This document shows, one piece after another, positions 1 to 8,434 of a stretch of 36,395 nt of DNA. The position numbers were made by a program, and so were the translations under genes. Source of the stretch: an uncultured Alistipes sp. (GTDB lineage: Bacteria > Bacteroidota > Bacteroidia > Bacteroidales > Rikenellaceae); assembly GCA_949286165.1 (NCBI GenBank), contig CASDZK010000064.1:1-36395 (forward strand), written 5' to 3'. How positions within the stretch are numbered: the first letter of the stretch is position 1; each line of letters starts with the position of its first letter. The notes beneath the pieces were generated by a model. That model saw only the letters and a program-made list of their open reading frames with translations. It had not been told where the DNA came from and did not search any database.

Positions 1-1546
1 ACTGATAGAAAATACCGATCAATCCGAGAATAAACGGCAGGAAATAATAGTGGTTCCGCCCTTTGTTGTCCAGCGTAGCCTGCGGCAGATTATCCTGCGG
101 ACCGAGATAAATTTCGTCGATGGGCGTGATCCCCGACATCCAGTTGCCGTGGGTAAGCTCTCCCTGCGACTGTATATCGTCCTGACGCCCCACGAAGTTC
201 CACAGAAAATAACGCCAGTACATGAAATTCAGTTGATACGTGAAAAAATAGCGGAGATTCTGAGCGAAGGTAGGCACCACAGCCGTCTCCCCGTTCCCCA
301 AATTGACTTTCTTACCGCCCGGTCCGCCCCAGCTCTGGTACTCTTTCGCATGCTGCGGACTGTACATGCGGGGAAACAGTGTGGTAAAACGGGGATCGTA
401 AGTCTCCTTCCCCCGTTTCAGAAACGTTTCGTACCGTTTGGTTTCGGTATTGTAATAATAGCCGTCCGTATATTCTATGTCGGTCAGGGGCGCATTATAA
501 TACGGACCGCTGAACAACGGCCGGTTGCCGTATTGTTCCCGATTCAGGAAATCCAACAAAGCGTACGGATCGCTCGGCGCATTGGAGTTCATGGGCGGAT
601 TGACGGAAGAGCGTATCACGACCGAAGCGTACGTCCCGTATCCCAGCAACATGACGCCTACGCATAAAAGCACCGTATTCCACAACACTTTTCCCTTCAC
701 ATAGGTTTTCCACACCCCGAAACCGATCGCCGCGAACAACAGGACGACGAAAGCCAGCAGCCCGCTGTTTACCGGCAAGCCGAACGAATTGACGAACAGT
801 TTGTCGAACCATGCGCCCAGTTCCACGCTTTTCGGAATGATGACGTACAGAACGACGGCCAGAATCACGACCGAAGCGGCGAAAGCCTTCCACCATCCGA
901 GACGGCTGCGTTCTTTCGTCGTGCGGTAATAATAGACGAACACGATGGCGGGTATCGCCAACAGGTTCAACAGATGAACCCCGATGGAAAGCCCCATCAG
1001 GTAAGCCAGCAGCACCAGCCAACGGTTGGCATGCGGTTGGTCGGCGATATTTTCCCATTTCAGAATCGCCCAGAACACCAAAGCCGTGAACAGCGACGAC
1101 TGCGCATATACCTCGCCTTCCACCGCCGAGAACCAGAACGTATCGGTAAACGCATAGGCCAGCGACCCCACCAAAGCGGCACCCAGCACGGCCCACGTTT
1201 CGCCCCGCGTCAGCTCCTCTTCCGACCGGTTCAGCAAACGGCGTCCCAAATGGGATATGGTCCAGAACAGGAACATGATCGTCAGGGCGCTGGCAATGGC
1301 GGAAGTGGCATTGACCATGGCGGCCACATAGGAAGTATCCGGAGCGAACATGGAGAAAAACCGGTTGAGCATCATGAACAACGGCGCTCCGGGCGGGTGC
1401 CCGACCTCCATCTTATACGACGTTGCGATAAACTCCGAACAGTCCCACAAGCTGGCTGTCGGTTCCATGGAAAGCAGATAAACCAGTGCGGAAACGGCAA
1501 ACACCGCCCACCCCAGTATCAGGTTCGATTTCTTGAAATAATTCAT
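1..1546 (-). CDS. DUF2723 (TMEM260-like) multi-pass membrane protein, C-terminus beyond window
   Basis: The reading frame starts at ATG 1546 (complement) and stays open to base 1, giving about 515 residues of a longer protein. The N-terminus has one hydrophobic helix, then the periplasmic-loop signature WDCSEFIATSYKMEVGHPPG, followed by many hydrophobic segments. This pattern is characteristic of DUF2723 proteins, common in Bacteroidota. The animal relative TMEM260 is a protein O-mannosyltransferase of GT-C type, so the Asp/Glu in the first loop are candidate catalytic residues (inference). Substrate and donor here are unknown. The start is favoured because a TATATTTG -7 element lies just upstream (1570-1577, complement). 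The gene diverges from the HAD/lnt run. Family assignment is firm; the glycosyltransferase role is inferred. Confidence 0.88.
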   Translation of the reverse strand, partial: MNYFKKSNLILGWAVFAVSALVYLLSMEPTASLWDCSEFIATSYKMEVGHPPGAPLFMMLNRFFSMFAPDTSYVAAMVNATSAIASALTIMFLFWTISHLGRRLLNRSEEELTRGETWAVLGAALVGSLAYAFTDTFWFSAVEGEVYAQSSLFTALVFWAILKWENIADQPHANRWLVLLAYLMGLSIGVHLLNLLAIPAIVFVYYYRTTKERSRLGWWKAFAASVVILAVVLYVIIPKSVELGAWFDKLFVNSFGLPVNSGLLAFVVLLFAAIGFGVWKTYVKGKVLWNTVLLCVGVMLLGYGTYASVVIRSSVNPPMNSNAPSDPYALLDFLNREQYGNRPLFSGPYYNAPLTDIEYTDGYYYNTETKRYETFLKRGKETYDPRFTTLFPRMYSPQHAKEYQSWGGPGGKKVNLGNGETAVVPTFAQNLRYFFTYQLNFMYWRYFLWNFVGRQDDIQSQGELTHGNWMSGITPIDEIYLGPQDNLPQATLDNKGRNHYYFLPFILGLIGIFYQ

Positions 1547-1569
1547 CCGTTATAACTTTAATAATGCGA

Positions 1570-1577
1570 CAAATATA
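1570..1577 (-). promoter_or_regulatory. Bacteroidota -7 element (TATATTTG) for the DUF2723 gene
   Basis: On the complement this reads TATATTTG, matching TAnnTTTG. It gives a leader of about 18 nt to the start at 1546. No exact TTTG is present at -33; only a T-rich stretch lies there. Confidence 0.6.
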
Positions 1578-1620
1578 CGAAACAATCCGTTTGAAAATCA
1601 ATTCCTGTCCCGTTTTATTT

Positions 1621-1827
1621 AGAACCTGTTTCAATTTTTTGCAAACCTGTCTTTTTCATAAAAATCGTATAATTTTCCGGTTGTTTTCGCCGGTGCTTCG
1701 GGCTTCTTTTCCGGTCTTTTCCCTCTTTCCGCTTCGTCAGACAGCCCGCTATCCTCCTCATTGGAAAAAGGAACAAGCCTCGAAAACAACTTTCGAATCA
1801 TCCGGCGAAAAAATCAAAACAGGTTCT
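1621..1827. repeat. MITE-like palindromic element, copy A
   Basis: The element is about 207 bp. Its ends are inverted copies: AGAACCTGTTTCAATTTTTT at the left, and on the complement AGAACCTGTTTTGATTTTTT at the right. The interior is pyrimidine-rich on the left and purine-rich on the right, so a transcript could fold into a long imperfect hairpin. It resembles the element at 11528-11691 in end sequence (CCTGTTT) and internal order (TCTTTTC-rich, then a GTATAG/CGCTATCC-like centre, then AAAAAGG and CTCGAAAA). It carries no convincing coding sequence. It fills most of the gap between the divergent DUF2723 and HAD genes; nothing else was recognised in 1547-1989 apart from promoter candidates. Confidence 0.65.
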
Positions 1828-1957
1828 TATATTCCGGAACATTCCGCCGTTCCCGGTCGGGGCGTTTTCGTTTTTACTTTCCGTCTTTCCGAAAACGCGA
1901 TCGCCGTTTCTTTCGGACCGGCGACGTTTTCGGAACGGATTTTTCCCGAAAAAATTA

Positions 1958-1965
1958 TACCTTTA
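1958..1965 (+). promoter_or_regulatory. Possible -7 element (TACCTTTA) for the HAD-lnt-GH92 run
   Basis: TACCTTTA differs from TAnnTTTG at the last base and lies 24 nt before the ATG at 1990. No good TTTG occurs at the expected -33 position, so this is a weak call. Confidence 0.35.
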
Positions 1966-1989
1966 CACGGACAACCATCCGTTCAACGC

Positions 1990-2841
1990 ATGAAGCAACC
2001 ACTGAAAATAGCTATCATATACGATTTCGACGGCACATTGGCTCCCGGCAACATGCAGGAATACGATTTCATTCCGGCCGTGGGGAAAGCCAACGAAGAG
2101 TTCTGGGCGGAAAGTTCCGCCATGGCGGAACAGCAGGACGGCGACACCATTCTGGCCTACATGTTCCGGATGTTGAAAGAGGCGAACAACAAGGATATCT
2201 CCCTGCGCCGCGAGGCTTTCCGCGAATCGGGGTCCAAAGTTCCCCTTTTCGAAGGCGTGCGGGAATGGTTCGGACGCATCAACGCATACGGTCTCGAACG
2301 GAATCTGGCCATCGAACATTACATCAACTCGTCCGGCATCAAAGAGATGATCGAAGGGACGCCCATCGCCCACGAATTCAAAAAGATATACGCCTGTTCC
2401 TTTTTCTACAACGTGGACGGCATCGCGTTCTGGCCTTCCGTGGTGGTCAATTACACCACGAAAACGCAGTTCCTGTTCAAAATCAACAAGGGAATCGATT
2501 CGGTCAGCGACAACGTGCAGGTCAATAAATACGTTCCGGAATACGCCCGTCCCGTCCCGTTCAGCCGCATGATCTATATCGGCGACGGACAAACAGACAT
2601 TCCCTGCATGCGGTTGGTCAAACAGATGGGTGGATATTCCATCGCCGCCTATAACCCGGCCTCGCGAAAAAAAATCGACGAAATACGCCAGCTCGTCAAT
2701 GACGGCCGCGTCGATTTCGTCGCGCCGGCTCTTTATACGCCCGGCAGCCGCATGGATATCTTAGTCAAACAAATCATCCGCAAAATAGAGGCCGACCACG
2801 CCCTGATGGAAATGCGGAGCCCGCAACCCGTACGCCCATGA
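1990..2841 (+). CDS. HAD-superfamily hydrolase (phosphatase-like)
   Basis: This encodes 283 residues. HAD motif I is YDFDGTLAP near residues 11-19, with Asp12 as nucleophile and Asp14 as acid/base. The late acidic motif is IGDGQTDIPCM near residue 200. The length and a long cap between the motifs fit the family of cytosolic phosphoserine-phosphatase-like HAD proteins; the substrate cannot be told. The frame is open further upstream to 1564, but that part lies in the palindromic element and upstream of the likely promoter, and MKQPLKIAIIYDFDGT is a normal HAD N-terminus, so ATG 1990 is chosen. The stop overlaps the lnt start by 4 nt, indicating coupled translation. Confidence 0.85.
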   Translation: MKQPLKIAIIYDFDGTLAPGNMQEYDFIPAVGKANEEFWAESSAMAEQQDGDTILAYMFRMLKEANNKDISLRREAFRESGSKVPLFEGVREWFGRINAYGLERNLAIEHYINSSGIKEMIEGTPIAHEFKKIYACSFFYNVDGIAFWPSVVVNYTTKTQFLFKINKGIDSVSDNVQVNKYVPEYARPVPFSRMIYIGDGQTDIPCMRLVKQMGGYSIAAYNPASRKKIDEIRQLVNDGRVDFVAPALYTPGSRMDILVKQIIRKIEADHALMEMRSPQPVRP

Positions 2842-4427
2842 ATCTTTTCCTCGCATTCCTCTCGGCGTTGCTGCTCTCGCTCCCGTGGTTCGGACTGACC
2901 TCCGTTTCCCTGTGGTTCGCGTTCGTCCCGTTGCTGTTCATCCAGCAACGGAAACAAGGGAAACGTTTCATTCCTTACGTCATCCTGACGGCCGTCCTTT
3001 GGAATTTGGCCACCGAATGGTGGATTACCAAAGCGGCTTTCGTCGGCATCGTCGCCGCCACGTTAGCGCATACCGCCCTGATCACGCTCGTCCTATCCCT
3101 CTACAACGCCGTCTGGAAACGAGCTCCCCGGGCCTTGGCCTACACGTTGCTGGTCAGCGGATGGATCGCTTTCGAATACGTCTATCTGAACGGAGAAATC
3201 TCATTTCCGTGGTTGGTTCTCGGCAACGGGTTCGCCATCGACGTCAAATTGGTCCAGTGGTACGAATACACCGGGGCCTTAGGGGGTACCTTATGGATCT
3301 GGGTGGCCAACCTTGCGATTTTTCAGGCGTTGGACGGATGGCTGGCCGCCCGCCGCAAGGGAACTCCCCGCCCCAAGGCCGCAGGTATAGCCGCACTGCT
3401 CGTCGTTTTGCTTCCTGCCGTCTTGTCCTGGCACATGTACGCTTCCTACCGGGAGAAAGACGATCCGGTCAAGGTTACCGTGCTGCAACCCAACGTCGAT
3501 CCTTATACGGAGAAATTTTCAGCCCTGACGCCCGACCAGCAGTTGCAACTGATTCTCGATCTGGCGCGGCAGGCTCCGGCAGACACCCGCTTTCTCGTCG
3601 CTCCGGAAACGGCGCTCGACAACCGATTCTGGCTGGAAAGGCTCGATTCCCATTACGCGGTAAACGCCATCCGGAACCTGATGCGGCAACGGTTTCCGGA
3701 AGCCGATTTCATCGGCGGGCTGACCCTCTACCAACGCTATCCCGACGCCGAAACGCCGCCGACCTCGACGGCCCGGCTGACGCGCGACAGCGCGTTTTTC
3801 TACGACGTTTACAACTCCGCCATACAAATCAACGCCGCCAATCCGGTGGCCTTATATCACAAATCCAAATTGGTCATCGGCGTGGAAATGCTTCCGTATC
3901 ATGAATACCTGGGCTTCATCCGTAAACTTTCAGTCGATCTCGGCGGCATTTCTGGCATGATGGCCACCCAACCCGAACGGAGCGTTTTCCGATCCGTCCG
4001 CCGCGACCTACTCGTCGGTTCGGCCATCTGTTACGAATCCGTTTACGGCGAATTTTTCTCCGAGTTCGTTCGGAAAGGGGCACAGCTGATGTTCGTCATT
4101 ACCAACGACGGCTGGTGGGGCGACACGTTCGGCTATCATCAGCACTTCGTCTATTCGCGGCTGCGCGCCATAGAAACGCGTCGATCCATCGCCCGCAGCG
4201 CGAACACGGGCATATCGGCCTTCATCAACCAGCGGGGCGACGTGGTCCGGTCGCTCGGCTGGGGCATTCGGGGCACGCTGACCGATACGGTCAATAAAAA
4301 CGACGAAATCACGTTTTATGTTCGTTACGGCGACATGACGGGACGCATCGCCTGCTATGTCTTCCTCCTGTCGTTGCTTTATTTCGGGGCTTACATGCGC
4401 CGTAAAAAAGATTACCTGTATCATTGA
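2838..4427 (+). CDS. lnt: Apolipoprotein N-acyltransferase
   Basis: The 529-residue inner-membrane enzyme transfers a third acyl chain to the N-terminal cysteine of lipoproteins. About six hydrophobic segments lie in residues 1-200, a periplasmic nitrilase-fold domain spans roughly 210-490, and a last TM helix follows. The nitrilase triad is visible: Glu257 (VAPETAL), Lys342 (YHKSKLV) and Cys398 (GSAICYES). Length matches the family (about 510-550). The start overlaps the HAD stop by 4 nt. The presence of Lnt agrees with the several lipoproteins encoded in this window. Note VIGVEMLPY where the E. coli protein has VPFGEY, a variant of the loop next to the catalytic Lys. Confidence 0.93.
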   Translation: MNLFLAFLSALLLSLPWFGLTSVSLWFAFVPLLFIQQRKQGKRFIPYVILTAVLWNLATEWWITKAAFVGIVAATLAHTALITLVLSLYNAVWKRAPRALAYTLLVSGWIAFEYVYLNGEISFPWLVLGNGFAIDVKLVQWYEYTGALGGTLWIWVANLAIFQALDGWLAARRKGTPRPKAAGIAALLVVLLPAVLSWHMYASYREKDDPVKVTVLQPNVDPYTEKFSALTPDQQLQLILDLARQAPADTRFLVAPETALDNRFWLERLDSHYAVNAIRNLMRQRFPEADFIGGLTLYQRYPDAETPPTSTARLTRDSAFFYDVYNSAIQINAANPVALYHKSKLVIGVEMLPYHEYLGFIRKLSVDLGGISGMMATQPERSVFRSVRRDLLVGSAICYESVYGEFFSEFVRKGAQLMFVITNDGWWGDTFGYHQHFVYSRLRAIETRRSIARSANTGISAFINQRGDVVRSLGWGIRGTLTDTVNKNDEITFYVRYGDMTGRIACYVFLLSLLYFGAYMRRKKDYLYH

Positions 4428-4438
4428 CGAAACCTGCC

Positions 4439-6772
4439 ATGAAATTACGCATATTTTTCACGGCCGCAGTGGCGGCGCACGGTTTGTTCTTTTCTGCCGA
4501 AGCGGCGGGAAAAGAGCGGTTGTCCGATTATGTGAACCCTTTCATCGGAGCCAGCACCGACGAAGGTTCCGGCCGGACGTTCATCAGTCTGGGAAAAACC
4601 TTTCCGGGAGCTGCCGTTCCCTGGGGCATGACCCAGGTCAGTCCCAATACCGTTACCGGCGGCGACAACGGCTCCGGTTACAGTGACGAACACCGCACCA
4701 TCGAGGGATTCGCCCTGACCCAGATGAGCGGAGTGGGGTGGTACGGCGACTTGGGGAATTTTTTGGTCATGCCTTCGACCGGAACCTTGCATACCTACCG
4801 GGGAACAGAAGAAACCCCCGATTCCGGCTACCGTTCCCGTTACGATAAGGCTTCGGAAAAAGCCGCCGCCGGATACTATTCCGTACACCTTACCGATTAC
4901 GACATCACAACCGAACTTACGGCTACGCCCCATTGCGGCATCATGCGTTTCACTTTTCCCGAAAACGAACGCTCCCGTATACAGATCGACCTGGCCCGAC
5001 GGGTAGGAGGCACTTCCACACGGCAATACATCGAAAAAGTCGATGACCGCACCATCCGGGGCTGGATGCGCTGTACCCCCGACGGCGGCGGCTGGGGTAA
5101 CGGCTGGGGCCATGCCGACTACACCGTTTACTTCTACGCCCAATTCAGCCGCCCCATCGAAAACTACGGGGTCTGGAGCGCCGACATTCCCGAATCGTGG
5201 TCCCGAAAACTTGAAGATATCGGCAAACCGGAATACATCGACCGGGTTGTCCACGCCCGAATCGTCGAAAAACCGGGAGCGACGGAAGGGGACCATCTGG
5301 GATTTTTCACGGAGTTCCCCACCGGTGCGGGAGAACAGGTCGTTCTCAAAACGGGGATCTCTTTCGTCAGCATGGCCGGAGCGGAAGCCAACCTGAAAGC
5401 GGAAGCGAAAAGCTGGAATTTCGACCGTTACCGGAACCGGGCGGCCGATGCATGGGACGAGGCCCTCGGCAAAATCCGGGTTTCCGGCGGAAGCGAAGAA
5501 CAAAAAATCATTTTCTATACGGCCCTTTATCACACCATGATCGATCCGAGAAGCTTTTGCGACACCGACGGGCAATATCCGGGCGGAGACCGCCGGCTCC
5601 ACCGGGCGGAAGGTTTTACCAAACGGACGGTGTTCAGCGGCTGGGACGTTTTCCGAAGCCAGTTTCCCCTGCAAACCATCATCAATCCGGAAGTCGTGAA
5701 CGACATGATTTGCTCCTTCATTTCATTGGCGGAAGAAAACGGTTCCGAATGCTTCAACCGCTGGGAATTTCTGAACGCTTACAGCGGCTGCATGGTCGGT
5801 AATCCCGCCATTTCGGTCATTGCCGACGCATGGGTCAAAAACATCCGGAACTACGATGCGGAAAAAGCCTATGCCTTTTCGGTCCATACGGCCGACCGGA
5901 TCGGACACCACCCGGAAACCGGATATACCACGGAAGGTTATCCCATTTCGGAAACGCTGGAATACGCCTATTCCGACTGGTGCGTGTCCGTATTGGCGAA
6001 AGCGTTGGGAAAAACGGAAGACGCGGAAAAATATGCCGAACGGGGACAGGCTTACCGCCTGATATTCGATAAAGACGAGTTCCGCTGGTTCCGGCCGAGA
6101 AAAGCCGACGGCTCGTGGGAGCCGCTGCCCGAACACGGACGGCAGCACCAATGGTACGGCTGCATCGAAAGCAACCCCTACCAACAGGGATGGTTCGTTC
6201 CCCACGACATTCCGGGCATGACGGAACTGATGGGCGGACGCGAAAAGACGTTGCAGGACCTGACCGAATTTTTCGAGAAGACGCCCGACAGTTTCATCTG
6301 GAACGAATTCTACAACCATTCCAACGAACCGGTACACCACGTTCCCTTCCTGTTCAACCGCCTGTCGGCCCCGTGGCTCACGCAATACTGGACCCGCTTC
6401 ATTTGCGACAAAGCCTACAAAAACGAGGTCAAGGGACTCTGCGGAAACGAAGACGTGGGACAAATGTCCGCCTGGTACGTACTGGCCGCTATCGGCTTCC
6501 ATCCCGTATGTCCGGGAGATACCCGTTACGAACTGACGACGCCGCTGTTCGACCGCGTGGAAATCCGACTGGATCCGAAATACGCCTCCGGGAAAAAATT
6601 CGTCATTACGACGGCGGACAATACGCCGGACAACGATTACATCCAATCGGCCCGCCTCAACGGCCAGTCTTATGAAAAATGCTACCTCCGGCACGAAGAC
6701 ATCGCAGCGGGCGGCACGCTCCATTTCGAGCTCGGTCCCCGGCCGAACGAATCGTGGGGAACGACGGAATAA
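4439..6772 (+). CDS. GH92 family alpha-mannosidase
   Basis: 777 residues with a signal peptide (cleavage near SAEAA) and no lipobox, so probably periplasmic. The N-terminal beta-sandwich begins with DYVNPFIGAS; the (alpha/alpha)6 catalytic domain contains GWDVFRSQFPL, IWNEFYNHSNEPVHHVPFL and GNEDVGQMSAWY. These are GH92 hallmarks; family members are calcium-dependent exo-alpha-mannosidases, frequently alpha-1,2, acting on host or yeast mannans and N-glycans. The linkage cannot be assigned from sequence alone. ATG 4439 is preferred over TTG 4424, since it gives a clean signal peptide and an 11-nt gap after lnt. Unlike many GH92 genes it is not beside SusC/SusD genes but sits in an envelope/housekeeping run. 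Confidence 0.92.
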   Translation: MKLRIFFTAAVAAHGLFFSAEAAGKERLSDYVNPFIGASTDEGSGRTFISLGKTFPGAAVPWGMTQVSPNTVTGGDNGSGYSDEHRTIEGFALTQMSGVGWYGDLGNFLVMPSTGTLHTYRGTEETPDSGYRSRYDKASEKAAAGYYSVHLTDYDITTELTATPHCGIMRFTFPENERSRIQIDLARRVGGTSTRQYIEKVDDRTIRGWMRCTPDGGGWGNGWGHADYTVYFYAQFSRPIENYGVWSADIPESWSRKLEDIGKPEYIDRVVHARIVEKPGATEGDHLGFFTEFPTGAGEQVVLKTGISFVSMAGAEANLKAEAKSWNFDRYRNRAADAWDEALGKIRVSGGSEEQKIIFYTALYHTMIDPRSFCDTDGQYPGGDRRLHRAEGFTKRTVFSGWDVFRSQFPLQTIINPEVVNDMICSFISLAEENGSECFNRWEFLNAYSGCMVGNPAISVIADAWVKNIRNYDAEKAYAFSVHTADRIGHHPETGYTTEGYPISETLEYAYSDWCVSVLAKALGKTEDAEKYAERGQAYRLIFDKDEFRWFRPRKADGSWEPLPEHGRQHQWYGCIESNPYQQGWFVPHDIPGMTELMGGREKTLQDLTEFFEKTPDSFIWNEFYNHSNEPVHHVPFLFNRLSAPWLTQYWTRFICDKAYKNEVKGLCGNEDVGQMSAWYVLAAIGFHPVCPGDTRYELTTPLFDRVEIRLDPKYASGKKFVITTADNTPDNDYIQSARLNGQSYEKCYLRHEDIAAGGTLHFELGPRPNESWGTTE

Positions 6773-6804
6773 CTGACCGACGAAATCATTAAAAAAATAA
6801 AGAT

Positions 6805-7398
6805 ATGTTTTCAGGAATCGTAGAAGAAGCCGCTACCGTGACGGCATTGGAAAAAGAACAGGAAAATCTGCACATCACGGTCGCATGCAGTTTTGCCAAG
6901 GCATTGAGAATCGATCAGAGCATCGCCCACAACGGCGTATGCCTGACCGTCGTGGACCTGAAAGAGGGAGAATACACGGTTACCGCCATCAAGGAGACCC
7001 TGCTGAAAAGCAATCTCGGCCTGCTGAAACCGGGAGACAAGATCAACCTCGAACGGAGCATGCGTCCCGACGCGCTATTAGACGGACATATCGTTCAGGG
7101 ACATGTGGACCAGACGGCGGTATGCACCGCCATCGAAGAGGTGGACGGCAGTTGGTACTTCACTTTCGAATACGACAACACGGGAGAAAACATTACCGTG
7201 GAAAAAGGTTCGATCGCCGTCAACGGCGTCAGCCTGACGGTAGTCAATTCCCGTCCGTCCTCCTTTCAGGTAGCCATCATTCCCTACACCTTCGAACACA
7301 CCAATTTCTCGACCCTCCGGGTAGGCAGCATCGTAAACCTCGAATTCGACATCATCGGCAAATACATTACCCGGCTAATGGCCCAATACAAGAAATAA
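6805..7398 (+). CDS. ribE: Riboflavin synthase, alpha subunit
   Basis: 197 residues, starting MFSGIVEE, the conserved N-terminus of riboflavin synthase. Two lumazine-binding repeats are evident (about 1-90 and 95-190), the second marked by HIVQGHVDQTA and followed by AVNGVSLTVV; the matching repeat-1 element is AHNGVCLTVV. The enzyme dismutates two 6,7-dimethyl-8-ribityllumazine molecules to riboflavin in the cytosol. It follows GH92 by 32 nt and the next gene starts 1 nt after its stop. Other riboflavin genes are not in the window. No FMN riboswitch is visible ahead of it. Confidence 0.95.
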   Translation: MFSGIVEEAATVTALEKEQENLHITVACSFAKALRIDQSIAHNGVCLTVVDLKEGEYTVTAIKETLLKSNLGLLKPGDKINLERSMRPDALLDGHIVQGHVDQTAVCTAIEEVDGSWYFTFEYDNTGENITVEKGSIAVNGVSLTVVNSRPSSFQVAIIPYTFEHTNFSTLRVGSIVNLEFDIIGKYITRLMAQYKK

Positions 7399-7399
7399 C

Positions 7400-8431
7400 A
7401 TGGCACTTTTCAAAATCAAGTCGGTAAACACTGCTTCGCTCTGGACTTCGGCCGTTTCGTTCGTGCTGGTCTCCGTCATCATGTACACGCTGAACACCGG
7501 GACCGTCTATTCGATAGTGATCGGGTTCATCATCGCCCTCGTCTCCTTTTTCGTGTCCCGCTTTTTTACGTGGCAATTCGTCCTTTACCGGTTGAAACCG
7601 CTCTACCGCATGATTACCGAACGGAGCGTCTCCACCGCCGAAATGAACGCGAATTTCGCCAACCGCGACATTATCGAGGGCATGGGGGACGAGCTGACGC
7701 AATGGGCCGAGAAAAAATCGGAGGAAATCGTCCGGCTGAAAGAAATGGAAACCTACCGCAAAGAGTTCATGGGCAATGTGTCGCATGAATTGAAAACTCC
7801 GCTCTTTACCTTGCAGGGATACGTGCTGACGCTGCTGGACGGAGGCATACACGACGACAACATCAACGTACGCTATTTGGAAAAGGTAGAGAAAAACATC
7901 GACCGGCTGATCGCCATCGTCAAAGACCTGGAGGAAATTTCCAAACTCGAAATCAACGTCATGAACCTCAACCGGGAACAGTTCGACATCGTGGCCATGG
8001 CGCACGACATCGCCGACAGCATGGCGCTCGACGCCAAAGAAGCGGGCATTACCCTCAAGGTCACGTCGGACAAAGTCATCGACGTTTTCGCAGACAAAGT
8101 CCGCATCGAACAGGTGTTGATCAACCTCATTTCCAACTCCATCAAATACGGAGTACGGGGCGGCACGACCAAAATCTCCTTTATCGACATGTTCGACAAG
8201 GTCATGATCGAAGTGGAAGACAACGGAATCGGCATCTCCCGGGAAAATCTCCCCCGCGTATTCGAACGGTTCTTCCGGGCCGACAAAAGCCGTTCCCGGG
8301 AAAACGGAGGCACGGGACTGGGGCTGGCCATCGTCAAACATATCGTGGAGGCCCACGGCGCGCAAGTCAACGTGCGCAGCGAACCGGGCAAAGGCTCCAC
8401 CTTCAGTTTTACCCTTAACAAATATTTATAG
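7400..8431 (+). CDS. Sensor histidine kinase (PhoR-like), no adjacent response regulator
   Basis: 343 residues. Two TM helices (about 14-31 and 36-57) are separated by only a few residues, so there is almost no periplasmic sensor domain. A linker or coiled coil (about 90-120) leads to the HisKA box NVSHELKTPLF with His129. The HATPase domain has the N box NLISNSIKYG, G1 VEDNGIGIS, F box ERFFRADKSR and G2 GGTGLGLAIV. Architecture and size fit short PhoR-like kinases of Bacteroidota, which may sense through the membrane or a partner. It is wedged between ribE (1 nt) and ugd (3 nt). Its partner regulator is elsewhere. Confidence 0.92.
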   Translation: MALFKIKSVNTASLWTSAVSFVLVSVIMYTLNTGTVYSIVIGFIIALVSFFVSRFFTWQFVLYRLKPLYRMITERSVSTAEMNANFANRDIIEGMGDELTQWAEKKSEEIVRLKEMETYRKEFMGNVSHELKTPLFTLQGYVLTLLDGGIHDDNINVRYLEKVEKNIDRLIAIVKDLEEISKLEINVMNLNREQFDIVAMAHDIADSMALDAKEAGITLKVTSDKVIDVFADKVRIEQVLINLISNSIKYGVRGGTTKISFIDMFDKVMIEVEDNGIGISRENLPRVFERFFRADKSRSRENGGTGLGLAIVKHIVEAHGAQVNVRSEPGKGSTFSFTLNKYL

Positions 8432-8434
8432 ACC

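Noticed and set aside
1564..1989. A 142-residue N-terminal extension of the HAD protein
   Set aside because: It lies in the palindromic element and upstream of the likely promoter; HAD motif I sits at the normal distance from ATG 1990.
4445..5674. A 409-codon open frame opposite the GH92 gene
   Set aside because: It is a shadow of GC-rich codon usage; the translated sequence is low-complexity Phe/Arg/Gly-rich with no motif, while GH92 is unmistakable on the other strand.
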